Below are positions 18,562 to 26,547 of a stretch of DNA of 54,750 nucleotides, piece after piece (within the stretch, counting starts at the first letter, position 1; each line of letters starts with the position of its first letter). The translations under genes were made by a program, and so were the position numbers. The notes under the pieces are model-generated. The model made no database searches and was not told where the DNA came from. It worked only from the letters and a program-made list of their open reading frames with translations. Source of the stretch: Flavobacterium sp. (lineage in GTDB: Bacteria; Bacteroidota; Bacteroidia; Flavobacteriales; Flavobacteriaceae); assembly GCF_027531905.1 (NCBI RefSeq), contig NZ_JAPZSU010000030.1, forward strand, positions 1 to 54,750, written 5' to 3'.

Positions 18562-19044
18562 ATGTACGTACCCTTTGAAAGTTTACCTGAGGAATCTAGA
18601 ATATGGATTTATCAATCTAATAGAAAGTTTTCTGATGCTGAAATGACCGAAATAGAAGAAGCATTACAAGCTTTTTTGAAAGATTGGGCCGCTCATGGTA
18701 CAAGTTTGGAGTCATCTTATCTTTTAAAATACAATCGTTTCATAATTATTGCAGTAAACCAAGAAGTTCAAGCTGCAACGGGTTGTTCAATTGATAGCTC
18801 GGTTGAATTTATTCAAAGTTTAGAAAAGAAGTACGACGTAGATTTATTAGATAAAATGAATGTTACATTCAAATTAGGAGAACACGTAGCGCATAAACCA
18901 TTGCTTGATTTTAAGAAAATGGTTAAAGACAAAGCTGTAACCGAGAATACTATTGTTTTTAATAATTTAGTCAATAATATTCAAGAGTTTAATGAATCAT
19001 GGGAAGTTCCTGCAGTTGATAGTTGGCATAGCAGATTCTTCTAA
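18562..19044 (+). CDS. Conserved protein of unknown function (often mislabelled ABC ATPase)
   Basis: Soluble protein of 160 residues beginning MYVPFESLPEESRIWIYQSN. Features include an acidic helix (DAEMTEIEEALQAFLKDW), a single cysteine in a TGCSID motif near residue 75, and a C-terminal WHSRFF. There is no Walker A, Walker B or ABC signature, so the name 'ABC transporter ATPase' that I remember on such Bacteroidota proteins cannot be right. It follows the CCG gene by 19 bases and is closed by a terminator, making it the last gene of the Fe-S operon. Function unknown; a role in assembling or regulating the Fe-S complex would be a guess from position. Confidence 0.78.
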   Translation: MYVPFESLPEESRIWIYQSNRKFSDAEMTEIEEALQAFLKDWAAHGTSLESSYLLKYNRFIIIAVNQEVQAATGCSIDSSVEFIQSLEKKYDVDLLDKMNVTFKLGEHVAHKPLLDFKKMVKDKAVTENTIVFNNLVNNIQEFNESWEVPAVDSWHSRFF

Positions 19045-19063
19045 AAAATAATAAAGAAATTTT

Positions 19064-19100
19064 AAACTAGATTATTTTAAATGTAATCTAGTTTTTTTGT
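19064..19100 (+). terminator. Rho-independent terminator ending the Fe-S operon
   Basis: Perfect 11-bp stem aaactagatta (19064-19074) / taatctagttt (19084-19094), nine-base loop, then a T run. Confidence 0.85.
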
Positions 19101-19123
19101 TTTCAACCTTTCCTTATTACTCA

Positions 19124-19726
19124 ATGACAAAAAAAATTTTCATTCTTTTTTTATTGCTATTTGTGTCACGTTTGTTTTCGCAAAACTTTGATATCAATAC
19201 GTTGCGTTCTATCAATTTGAATCGCAATGAGAGTTTAGATCCAACATTTGAGCATATTACCAATAGTTATGCAGTTGTGAGTATTGGAACACCTCTGACA
19301 ATGTATGCAGTTGGGCTAATTAATAAAGATGCAAAATTAAAAAAAGATGCCATTTTTATTGTAGAGTCCGTGGCTGCTTCAGTATTTATTACGGTTGCTT
19401 TAAAAGAAGCTATTAAAACAGATCGCCCTTTTGTTACGTACCCAGAGATTGAAAAATTAACTTCTGCGGGTGGTTATTCTATGCCTTCAGGACATACTTC
19501 TATTGCTTTTGCAACTGCTACTTCTTTGAGTATGGCTTATCCCAAATGGTATGTAATTGTACCTTCATTTGTTTGGGCATCCGCTGTTGGCTATTCTAGA
19601 ATGCATCTTGGAGTACATTATCCAAGTGACGTTGTTGCAGGCGCACTCATTGGAAGTGGATCCGCTTATCTTACTTATAAGATCAACAAATGGATGAATA
19701 AGAAAAGAAATAAGGAAGGACTATAA
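19124..19726 (+). CDS. PAP2-family phosphatase
   Basis: Exported or membrane-attached phosphatase of 200 residues with an N-terminal hydrophobic signal (IFILFLLLFVSRLFSQ). All three PAP2 signature blocks are intact: KEAIKTDRP (KX6RP), PSGHTS, and SRMHLGVHYPSD (SRX5HX3D). Such enzymes dephosphorylate phospholipid-type substrates such as phosphatidic acid, PGP or undecaprenyl pyrophosphate; the sequence does not say which. ATG 19124 is chosen over TTG 19097, which lies in the T tail of the preceding terminator and would spoil the signal peptide. Confidence 0.9.
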   Translation: MTKKIFILFLLLFVSRLFSQNFDINTLRSINLNRNESLDPTFEHITNSYAVVSIGTPLTMYAVGLINKDAKLKKDAIFIVESVAASVFITVALKEAIKTDRPFVTYPEIEKLTSAGGYSMPSGHTSIAFATATSLSMAYPKWYVIVPSFVWASAVGYSRMHLGVHYPSDVVAGALIGSGSAYLTYKINKWMNKKRNKEGL

Positions 19727-19795
19727 GTTATTTTTACTTTCCTTAACTTTTTGATTGCTCATTTTTAAGTACTTTCGTTATCCTAAAATAAATAC

Positions 19796-20929
19796 ATGAA
19801 AATAGCCATTGTTTGTTATCCCACATTTGGTGGAAGTGGTGTAGTAGCTACAGAACTTGGACTTGAATTAGCTAGAAGAGGACATGAAATTCATTTCATT
19901 ACTTACAGTCAGCCAGTCCGTTTAGCACTTTTAAATCCAAATGTGCATTACCACCAAGTGAATGTTCCGGAATATCCTCTATTTCACTATCAGCCTTATG
20001 AATTAGCCTTGTCTAGTAAGTTGGTTGATATGGTAAAATTGTACAAAATTGAAGTGCTTCATGTTCATTATGCTATTCCGCATGCTTATGCAGGTTATAT
20101 GGCTAAGCAAATGCTAAAAGATGAAGGGATGAACATTCCAATGGTAACTACACTTCATGGAACCGATATTACATTAGTTGGAAATCATCCTTTTTACAAA
20201 CCAGCTGTAACATTTAGTATCAATAAATCAGATTTTGTAACGTCAGTTTCAGAAAGTTTAAAAGCAGATACGCTTAAGTTATTTTCTATAAAAAATGAAA
20301 TTCAAGTAATACCGAATTTTATTGATTTAGATAGAGAAAAGAAAGATCCTTCAACGCCTTGCCATCGTTCGGTTATGGCAAGTCCAACGGAAAGAATTAT
20401 CACACACATTAGTAACTTTAGGGGGGTAAAAAGAATTCCAGATGTAATTAAAATTTTCTTTAAAATTCAAAATGAAATTCCTGCGAAGTTAATGATGGTA
20501 GGGGATGGTCCAGAGAAACAGAAGGCTGAAGAATTATGCTTTCAATTAGGTATTCAAGATAAAGTGATTTTTTTTGGGAATAGCAATGAGATTGATAAGA
20601 TTTTGTGTTTAACCGATTTGTTTTTGTTACCATCTGAAACCGAAAGCTTTGGTTTAGTAGCTCTTGAGGCTATGGCGAGTTCTGTACCTGTGATTTCTAG
20701 CAACTCGGGAGGACTTCCTGAAGTAAATTTTGATGGATTTTCAGGTTTTTTAAGCGATGTTGGTAATGTGGATGAAATGGCTCAAAATGCGCTTAAAATT
20801 TTAAGGGATGACGAAGTTTTAAACCTGTTTAAGAAAAATGCCTTGACTATAGCGGAAAAATTTGATATCAAAAAAATTCTACCTATTTATGAAGATCTAT
20901 ATCAAAGAGCGATTCAAAAATATCAATAA
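19796..20929 (+). CDS. bshA: N-acetyl-alpha-D-glucosaminyl L-malate synthase
   Basis: GT4 glycosyltransferase of 377 residues, first enzyme of bacillithiol synthesis: UDP-GlcNAc plus L-malate gives GlcNAc-malate. The N terminus CYPTFGGSGVVATELG is the BshA hallmark. HGTDITLVG, the segment around SVSESLKADT, and the C-terminal E-x7-E motif in SETESFGLVALEAMASSVPV are also seen. Bacillithiol is the main low-molecular-weight thiol in flavobacteria (established). No other bsh gene is nearby. A near-match -7 box TACTTTCG lies at 19770-19777. The terminator begins inside the stop codon. Confidence 0.94.
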   Translation: MKIAIVCYPTFGGSGVVATELGLELARRGHEIHFITYSQPVRLALLNPNVHYHQVNVPEYPLFHYQPYELALSSKLVDMVKLYKIEVLHVHYAIPHAYAGYMAKQMLKDEGMNIPMVTTLHGTDITLVGNHPFYKPAVTFSINKSDFVTSVSESLKADTLKLFSIKNEIQVIPNFIDLDREKKDPSTPCHRSVMASPTERIITHISNFRGVKRIPDVIKIFFKIQNEIPAKLMMVGDGPEKQKAEELCFQLGIQDKVIFFGNSNEIDKILCLTDLFLLPSETESFGLVALEAMASSVPVISSNSGGLPEVNFDGFSGFLSDVGNVDEMAQNALKILRDDEVLNLFKKNALTIAEKFDIKKILPIYEDLYQRAIQKYQ

Positions 20930-20960
20930 AAAGGGGAAGCAAAATGCTTCCCCTTTTTAT
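20928..20960 (+). terminator. Rho-independent terminator after bshA
   Basis: Perfect 14-bp stem aaaaaggggaagca (20928-20941) / tgcttccccttttt (20945-20958), three-base loop. It starts within the bshA stop codon. The A-rich 5' arm gives a T tail on the other strand, so it may also serve the convergent gene at 20978-21409. Confidence 0.9.
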
Positions 20961-20977
20961 TGTTTTCAATATATAAA

Positions 20978-21409
20978 CTAAAACACATATCTAACGTTTA
21001 ATCCAAAGCCTCCTGCATGAAAATCAGTGTTTTCAACAACCCAAAGGGTAGGTCTCCAATCTAAGCCTATCGCAATTGGAGCAGTTTTAAACTTGTATTC
21101 TAGACCAATTTCTCCACTAGCACCAAGTAAAAAATCATCGCCAATAAAAACAGACGGACCAACTCCTAAATACCAATTGAAAGATTCTCCTCCAAGAGGT
21201 CTATATATGAAGTCATATAATGCTTCTGCACCAACGCCGCCATTTCCAAAAGAGACATCAGCATGAATACGGCTAAATTTTCCAGCTGAAAAAACGGCAT
21301 CAACTGCAACATCATTACCTGTTACATCTCCAAATCGAACCCCAATCTCTTGTGCGTTGGCAAAATGAACTGAACCGCAAAATAAAATTCCCAAAAGTAA
21401 TTTTTTCAT
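20978..21409 (-). CDS. Small exported beta-barrel-like protein, unknown function
   Basis: A protein of 143 residues with a clear signal peptide (KKLLLGILFCGSVHFANAQ). The mature part of about 125 residues alternates polar and aromatic residues and ends in GLNVRYVF, a terminal phenylalanine typical of outer-membrane barrels. Glycine- and aspartate-rich turns (DVTGNDVAVD, GVGPSVFIGDDF) fit an eight-strand barrel. I do not recognise a family with known function. ATG 21409 is preferred to ATG 21427 because it starts the canonical signal peptide; the -7 box at 21451-21458 allows either. Confidence 0.75.
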   Translation of the reverse strand: MKKLLLGILFCGSVHFANAQEIGVRFGDVTGNDVAVDAVFSAGKFSRIHADVSFGNGGVGAEALYDFIYRPLGGESFNWYLGVGPSVFIGDDFLLGASGEIGLEYKFKTAPIAIGLDWRPTLWVVENTDFHAGGFGLNVRYVF

Positions 21410-21450
21410 AATCTGTAATTTAAACATTAGTATTAATATAAGTTATTTTG

Positions 21451-21458
21451 CAAAAATA
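21451..21458 (-). promoter_or_regulatory. -7 promoter element of small barrel-protein gene
   Basis: Reads TATTTTTG on the minus strand (TAnnTTTG), about 40 bases upstream of ATG 21409. Confidence 0.6.
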
Positions 21459-21744
21459 AAATAATTAAATGTAGAGGTAAACTATTTTGTTCTTTTAACA
21501 AATAATAAGCATTTTAAGATTCAAAAAAAATGATGATTGAATTTTACTTTTAAAATACTTATTGCGAATTGTTGTATTCAATATAATTCATTTGTAGTAA
21601 ATATTAACTTTTTTTTTAGTATAAACACAATAAATTATTTTTATTAATACTGTAAAAGAAAAAAATTAACTAAAAAATCTTATTTTGTAATAATTATATC
21701 AAAATTTAACCTTTACGAAATTTTTTTCTTTACTTCTTAAAACT
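21459..21744. other. AT-rich intergenic region upstream of aroC
   Basis: Very AT-rich spacer between two divergent promoters. It contains homopolymer T and A stretches but no gene, no long inverted repeat and no recognisable RNA. Nothing beyond the two flanking -7 boxes can be supported. Confidence 0.5.
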
Positions 21745-21752
21745 TACATTTG
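21745..21752 (+). promoter_or_regulatory. -7 promoter element of aroC
   Basis: TACATTTG, exact TAnnTTTG, 16 bases before ATG 21769, giving a short leader of roughly 10 bases. Confidence 0.6.
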
Positions 21753-21768
21753 CTTAAAATTTTTTAAA

Positions 21769-22830
21769 ATGGCAGGAAATAGTTACGGAACACTATACAG
21801 AATAACAACTTTTGGAGAATCTCATGGTGAAGCTTTAGGTGGTATTATCGATGGTTGTCCTCCAGGAATCACTCTTGATTTTGAAGCCATAGAGAGGGAA
21901 ATGGCTAGAAGAAAGCCAGGGCAATCCGCTATTGTAACGCAAAGAAAAGAACCTGACGCAGTACAGTTTTTATCCGGTATTTTTGAAGGTAAAACAACTG
22001 GTACTCCAATTGGTTTTATTATTCCTAATACAAATCAAAAGTCTGATGATTATTCTCATATAAAAGATAATTACCGTCCAAGTCACGCAGACTATGTTTA
22101 TGATAAAAAATATGGTACACGTGATTATAGAGGTGGAGGAAGAAGTTCTGCAAGAGAAACAGCAAGCAGAGTTGTAGCTGGAGCTGTGGCTAAACAAATG
22201 TTGTCTGAAATAAAAATAAATGCCTACGTATCCTCAGTTGGACCTCTTTTTCTAGAAAAACCTTATCAAGAGATTGATTTTTCAAAAATTGAGAGTAATC
22301 CGGTTCGATGCCCTGACGACGCAATGGCTTCGCAAATGGAGGAGTACATTCGAGAAATCCGTAAGCAAGGTGATACTGTTGGAGGAACGGTAACTTGTGT
22401 GATTCAAAATGTTCCTGTAGGTTTAGGAGAGCCCGTTTTCGATAAATTGCATGCAGAGTTAGGAAAAGCAATGCTCTCTATTAATGCCGTTAAGGGATTT
22501 GAATTTGGAAGTGGTTTTTGTGGTGCTAAAATGAAGGGGAGCGAGCATAATGATCTATACAATGCTGATGGTACTACAAAATCAAATCTTTCTGGTGGAA
22601 TTCAGGGAGGGATTAGTAATGGTATGGATATTTATTTTCGAGTGGCTTTTAAACCAGTAGCTACCATTATGCAAAAACAAGAAACTATTGATAATGAAGG
22701 GAATTTTGTTGAAATGACTGGCAAGGGAAGACATGATCCTTGTGTTGTTCCTAGAGCAGTTCCTATTGTAGAAGCAATGGCAGCAATCGTTTTAGCGGAT
22801 TTCTATTTAATTAATAAAACCTACTTATAA
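21769..22830 (+). CDS. aroC: Chorismate synthase
   Basis: A protein of 353 residues, normal for AroC. It performs the last step of the shikimate pathway, removing phosphate from EPSP to give chorismate using reduced FMN. Motifs: the N-terminal [21 protein letters not shown] block, the RPSHADY and [15 protein letters not shown] segments in the middle, and the [20 protein letters not shown] block near the C terminus, all three family signatures. No other aro gene is adjacent. The next gene (symporter) follows after 51 bases without a terminator, so read-through is possible. Confidence 0.97.
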   Translation: MAGNSYGTLYRITTFGESHGEALGGIIDGCPPGITLDFEAIEREMARRKPGQSAIVTQRKEPDAVQFLSGIFEGKTTGTPIGFIIPNTNQKSDDYSHIKDNYRPSHADYVYDKKYGTRDYRGGGRSSARETASRVVAGAVAKQMLSEIKINAYVSSVGPLFLEKPYQEIDFSKIESNPVRCPDDAMASQMEEYIREIRKQGDTVGGTVTCVIQNVPVGLGEPVFDKLHAELGKAMLSINAVKGFEFGSGFCGAKMKGSEHNDLYNADGTTKSNLSGGIQGGISNGMDIYFRVAFKPVATIMQKQETIDNEGNFVEMTGKGRHDPCVVPRAVPIVEAMAAIVLADFYLINKTYL

Positions 22831-22881
22831 TTTTGTATTTTAACGAGCTAAATACTTATCAATTTAATATCTAAGCAACCA

Positions 22882-24138
22882 ATGGAATCAATCCAAACTA
22901 TCAAAAAACCTTTTTTCAAGAGTCTTACAGGGCAAATATTAATAGCAATGGTTCTTGGTGCTATACTTGGGGTCGTAATTCATAATTCCGTTACTACAGA
23001 AGCAGCGCAAGAGTTTAGTAATAAAATTAAAATTTTAGCGACTATTTTTATTCGTTTAGTTCAAATGATTATTTCACCATTAGTCTTTGCGACACTTGTA
23101 GTGGGTATCGCTAAGTTAGGTGATGTGAAAGCGGTTGGTAGAATTGGTGGTAAAGCATTAGGATGGTTTTTTACGGCATCATTTATTTCTCTTTTAATTG
23201 GGATGCTTTATGTAAATGTTTTACAACCTGGCGTAGGGCTTAATCTGTCTAATGTAGATGTAACAGCGGCTTCAGATGTTACTGGTAATGCTAAAAGCCT
23301 TTCTTTTAATAATTTTATAGAACACATTGTTCCAAAAAGTATTTTTGAGGCAATGGCTACAAATGAAATACTTCAAATTGTTGTATTTTCAATTTTCTTT
23401 GGATTAGCAGCTGCTTCTCTTGGAGAAACCGCAAAGCCAATTGTTAATGCAATGGACAAAATTTCTCATATTGTTTTGAAAATGGTGAATTTTGTAATGA
23501 ATTTTGCTCCAATAGGTGTTTTTGGTGCTATTGCAGGAGTTTTTGCAGTTAGAGATTTTAATGAATTAGCAATTACTTATTTCAAATTTTTCGGCTCATT
23601 TTTAGTTGGAATAGCTTCTCTTTGGGTGATATTGATACTTGTCGGGTACTTTTTCTTAGGAAAGCAAATGAAAGTGCTTTTGCAGCATATAGTTAGTCCG
23701 TTGATTATTGCTTTTGGAACCACTAGTTCTGAAGCTGTTTTTCCAAAATTAACGGAAGAATTAGAAAAATTTGGCGTTAAAGATAAAATCGTTTCATTTA
23801 TGCTTCCTTTAGGATATTCATTTAATCTTGATGGTAGTATGATGTATATGACATTTGCTGGAATTTTTATTGCTCAAGCTTATGGAATTCATTTAGATTT
23901 ACCAACCCAATTTACCATGTTGCTAGTTCTTATGTTGACTAGTAAGGGAATTGCTGGAGTTCCTAGAGCAAGTTTGGTAGTTGTTGCCGCTTCGTGCGGT
24001 ATGTTTGATATTCCTGTAGAAGGTATAGCTTTGATTTTACCTATAGACCATTTTTGTGATATGTTTAGAAGTGCAACTAATGTTTTAGGAAATGCATTGG
24101 CAACATCAGTAGTAGGGAAGTGGGAAGAAGATAAATAA
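22882..24138 (+). CDS. Dicarboxylate/amino acid:cation symporter (DAACS, GltP/DctA-like)
   Basis: Membrane protein of 418 residues of the glutamate/dicarboxylate transporter fold. Helices cover most of the chain. The substrate- and ion-binding core is recognisable: TTSSEAVFPKL (HP1 tip), SFNLDGSMMYMT (equivalent of the NMDGT motif in GltPh, here NLDGS), SKGIAGVPRASL (HP2) and DMFRSATNVLGNALAT (TM8). The usual arginine of the TM8 motif DMxR is present, which favours an acidic substrate such as aspartate, glutamate or a C4 dicarboxylate. The exact substrate cannot be assigned. A terminator follows. Confidence 0.92.
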   Translation: MESIQTIKKPFFKSLTGQILIAMVLGAILGVVIHNSVTTEAAQEFSNKIKILATIFIRLVQMIISPLVFATLVVGIAKLGDVKAVGRIGGKALGWFFTASFISLLIGMLYVNVLQPGVGLNLSNVDVTAASDVTGNAKSLSFNNFIEHIVPKSIFEAMATNEILQIVVFSIFFGLAAASLGETAKPIVNAMDKISHIVLKMVNFVMNFAPIGVFGAIAGVFAVRDFNELAITYFKFFGSFLVGIASLWVILILVGYFFLGKQMKVLLQHIVSPLIIAFGTTSSEAVFPKLTEELEKFGVKDKIVSFMLPLGYSFNLDGSMMYMTFAGIFIAQAYGIHLDLPTQFTMLLVLMLTSKGIAGVPRASLVVVAASCGMFDIPVEGIALILPIDHFCDMFRSATNVLGNALATSVVGKWEEDK

Positions 24139-24156
24139 CCATTTGGTGAATGTAAC

Positions 24157-24191
24157 AAAGCCTGTTTATTTTGGTAAACAGGCTTTTTTTT
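24157..24191 (+). terminator. Rho-independent terminator after symporter gene
   Basis: Perfect 12-bp stem aaagcctgttta (24157-24168) / taaacaggcttt (24175-24186), loop ttttgg, followed by a T run. Confidence 0.88.
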
Positions 24192-24302
24192 GCAATTAAT
24201 TGTTTTAGCTGTTTTATGTGTATTCGAGTGAAATTGTTAATTATATTAAATTTTATGTATTATTTTTAAGATAAAAAATAATAATTTATTTGTTTATAAG
24301 TG

Positions 24303-24310
24303 TATATTTG
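24303..24310 (+). promoter_or_regulatory. -7 promoter element of hybrid kinase gene
   Basis: TATATTTG, exact TAnnTTTG, 18 bases before ATG 24329. Confidence 0.6.
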
Positions 24311-24328
24311 AAAAAATTATAAACAATA

Positions 24329-26533
24329 ATGCGCCCAAATCAAATTGTTTTAGTATTTGTTTTGTTGTTTGGTAATGCTTCTTTTGTAGCTGCTCAAAAC
24401 GACAATTTTGAAAGAAAAGAACTTATAGAACAATCTGTTCTAGCTACTAATTTTTTCCATAAAAAAGATTTTGAAAAATCTTTACTGCTATCAAGAGATA
24501 TCTTAAAAAAGGCTTTGATTCTTAAGGATACCGTTTTGATAGCTGCTTCCTACAATACAATTGGTTCGAATTATAGTGAGATTTCTGAATTTGATAAGTC
24601 TATAGTATATTATAAAAAAGCATTGTTTTATGCTAATAAAACGCTTAACGATACTCTAAAATTTAAAGCCAATAATAATTTAGGAAATTTATATTGTTTT
24701 GAAAAAAGAGAATATAAAATTGGCGTCCAATATTATAAAAAAGCTATTTTTTATAGCAAAAGAATTCCTAATTATACTTATACTTTACTAACAACTTTGA
24801 ACTTAGCTTGGGTCTATTTTGATGATTCAAATTTTGAGGAAGGATTAGAATACTTACTTTTTTCAAATGCAAATTTCACTAAATATGGCACAGAAACTTT
24901 AAGTGTGGTGCATCAAATGGTTAATGGGATGTATAATGATCATATTGGTAATTATGCAAAAGCTAAAAATTATTATACAAAAGCAATCGCTTTGGGATAC
25001 AAATACAATGAGTTAAATGATGTTTCCTATTCGCATAACGAATTTTCTAAGCTGCTTTTTAAAATGGGGAATTATAAAGAAGCTTATATTCACCTCAGAA
25101 AGTTTGATGATCTCAAAGAGAAAATTTATAATGAAGATAAACTCATAAAAGCGTCAATTACTGGTTTGAATGTTGAATTAGATGAATATAAAAGGGAATT
25201 ATCTAAAATTGAGTTGATTAAGGAGTCACAAAATCAAAACCTTAGAAAATCAAAAATTATAGTAATCTTATTTGTTATTGTTCTTTTTATTTTGCTGATA
25301 TTGATTTTTACTTTGATTCGAAATAATAGTTTTAAAAGAAAATTAAACAGAGAATTGACCATTGCTAATAATGATTTGTTACTAGCCAAAGAGAAAGCGG
25401 AAGAAGCTTCCCAAATGAAATCACAGTTTGTTTCAACGATTAGTCATGAATTAAGAACACCATTGTACGGTGTAATTGGCATAACGAATATGCTTATTGA
25501 TGAATACAAAGATTTGTCAACAAGTCCTCATTTGAATTCACTTAAGTTTTCGGCTCGTTATTTGCTCTCTCTGGTCAATGATATTTTGCAAATTAATAAG
25601 ATTGAGGAAAATAGAATTGTTTTGGAAAGTATGACTTTTAATATTTCGGATGAAATTGAAATGATTATTCGTTCACTTTCTTTTTTATCTCAGACTAATA
25701 AAAATAAAGTTGAATTGTTGATTGATCCAAAAATTCCAGAATACTTAATTGGTGATAAATTGCGTTTCTCACAAATTCTTATGAACTTAATAAGTAATGC
25801 ATTAAAATTCACTAAAAAAGGAACAATTACTATAACCGCTACATTAGAAAAGACTGAGGAAAAGCTTAATTATATTGGTTTTAAAATCAAAGATACTGGC
25901 GTAGGAATTGCAGCAATTGATCAAGATAAGATTTTTGATAAATTTGTTCAAGTAGGGCGTAATGATACAGATTATCAAGGGACTGGTTTGGGGTTGTCTA
26001 TTGTAAAAAGATTATTGCATTTGTTTGGAAGCGATATTACATTAGAGAGCGTTCTTGGAGAAGGTACAACGTTTAGTTTTTGTATTCCTTTTGAAAGCGA
26101 TCTAGAAAAGACCAATGAGATTATTAATAATATTAGAGTTGATTTGTCAAGTAGCCAAATTTTTAATGTTTTAGTAGTTGAAGACAATAGAATTAATCAA
26201 TTAGTGACCCAAAAAATAATGGAAAAAAATCACTACAAATGTTGTGTAGTCGATGATGGTCAGAAGGCTTTAAAGATGTTAGAAAAAGAATCGTTTGATA
26301 TTATCTTGATGGATATTAATATGCCATTTTTAAATGGTTTTGAAACTACTCGATTAATTCGCAATAAAAACATTCAAACTCCAATTATTGCCTTGACAGC
26401 ATTTGATAAAGAAGAGATAGCAGAAGAAGCGCTATCGGCAGGTATAAACGATATTATAATCAAGCCATTTGATCAATTACGATTGTTTAAAGTAATGAGT
26501 ACGCTGATACAAAATGCAAAAAACGTTGGTTAA
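24329..26533 (+). CDS. TPR-containing hybrid sensor histidine kinase
   Basis: A protein of 734 residues. In order: signal peptide ending near VAAQN (1-23); a periplasmic TPR sensor with several repeats (about 45-275, e.g. SYNTIGSNYSEISEFDKSIV); one membrane helix (about 309-331); a short coiled coil; HisKA with phospho-acceptor H373 in STISHELRTPLYG; HATPase_c with NALKFTKKG, DTGVGI and GTGLGLSIV; and a C-terminal receiver with phospho-acceptor D662 in ILMDINMPFLNG. It is a self-contained phosphorelay kinase, with no obvious DNA-binding partner next to it. The signal is unknown. Its stop codon overlaps the stop of the convergent helicase gene. Confidence 0.94.
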   Translation: MRPNQIVLVFVLLFGNASFVAAQNDNFERKELIEQSVLATNFFHKKDFEKSLLLSRDILKKALILKDTVLIAASYNTIGSNYSEISEFDKSIVYYKKALFYANKTLNDTLKFKANNNLGNLYCFEKREYKIGVQYYKKAIFYSKRIPNYTYTLLTTLNLAWVYFDDSNFEEGLEYLLFSNANFTKYGTETLSVVHQMVNGMYNDHIGNYAKAKNYYTKAIALGYKYNELNDVSYSHNEFSKLLFKMGNYKEAYIHLRKFDDLKEKIYNEDKLIKASITGLNVELDEYKRELSKIELIKESQNQNLRKSKIIVILFVIVLFILLILIFTLIRNNSFKRKLNRELTIANNDLLLAKEKAEEASQMKSQFVSTISHELRTPLYGVIGITNMLIDEYKDLSTSPHLNSLKFSARYLLSLVNDILQINKIEENRIVLESMTFNISDEIEMIIRSLSFLSQTNKNKVELLIDPKIPEYLIGDKLRFSQILMNLISNALKFTKKGTITITATLEKTEEKLNYIGFKIKDTGVGIAAIDQDKIFDKFVQVGRNDTDYQGTGLGLSIVKRLLHLFGSDITLESVLGEGTTFSFCIPFESDLEKTNEIINNIRVDLSSSQIFNVLVVEDNRINQLVTQKIMEKNHYKCCVVDDGQKALKMLEKESFDIILMDINMPFLNGFETTRLIRNKNIQTPIIALTAFDKEEIAEEALSAGINDIIIKPFDQLRLFKVMSTLIQNAKNVG

Positions 26534-26547
26534 TACCAACGTTTTTT
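26518..26547. terminator. Bidirectional terminator containing both stop codons
   Basis: Perfect 13-bp stem aaaaaacgttggt (26518-26530) / accaacgtttttt (26535-26547) with loop taat. The plus-strand stop TAA (26531-26533) and the minus-strand stop (26530-26532) are both at the hairpin tip. T tails are available on both strands. Confidence 0.85.
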
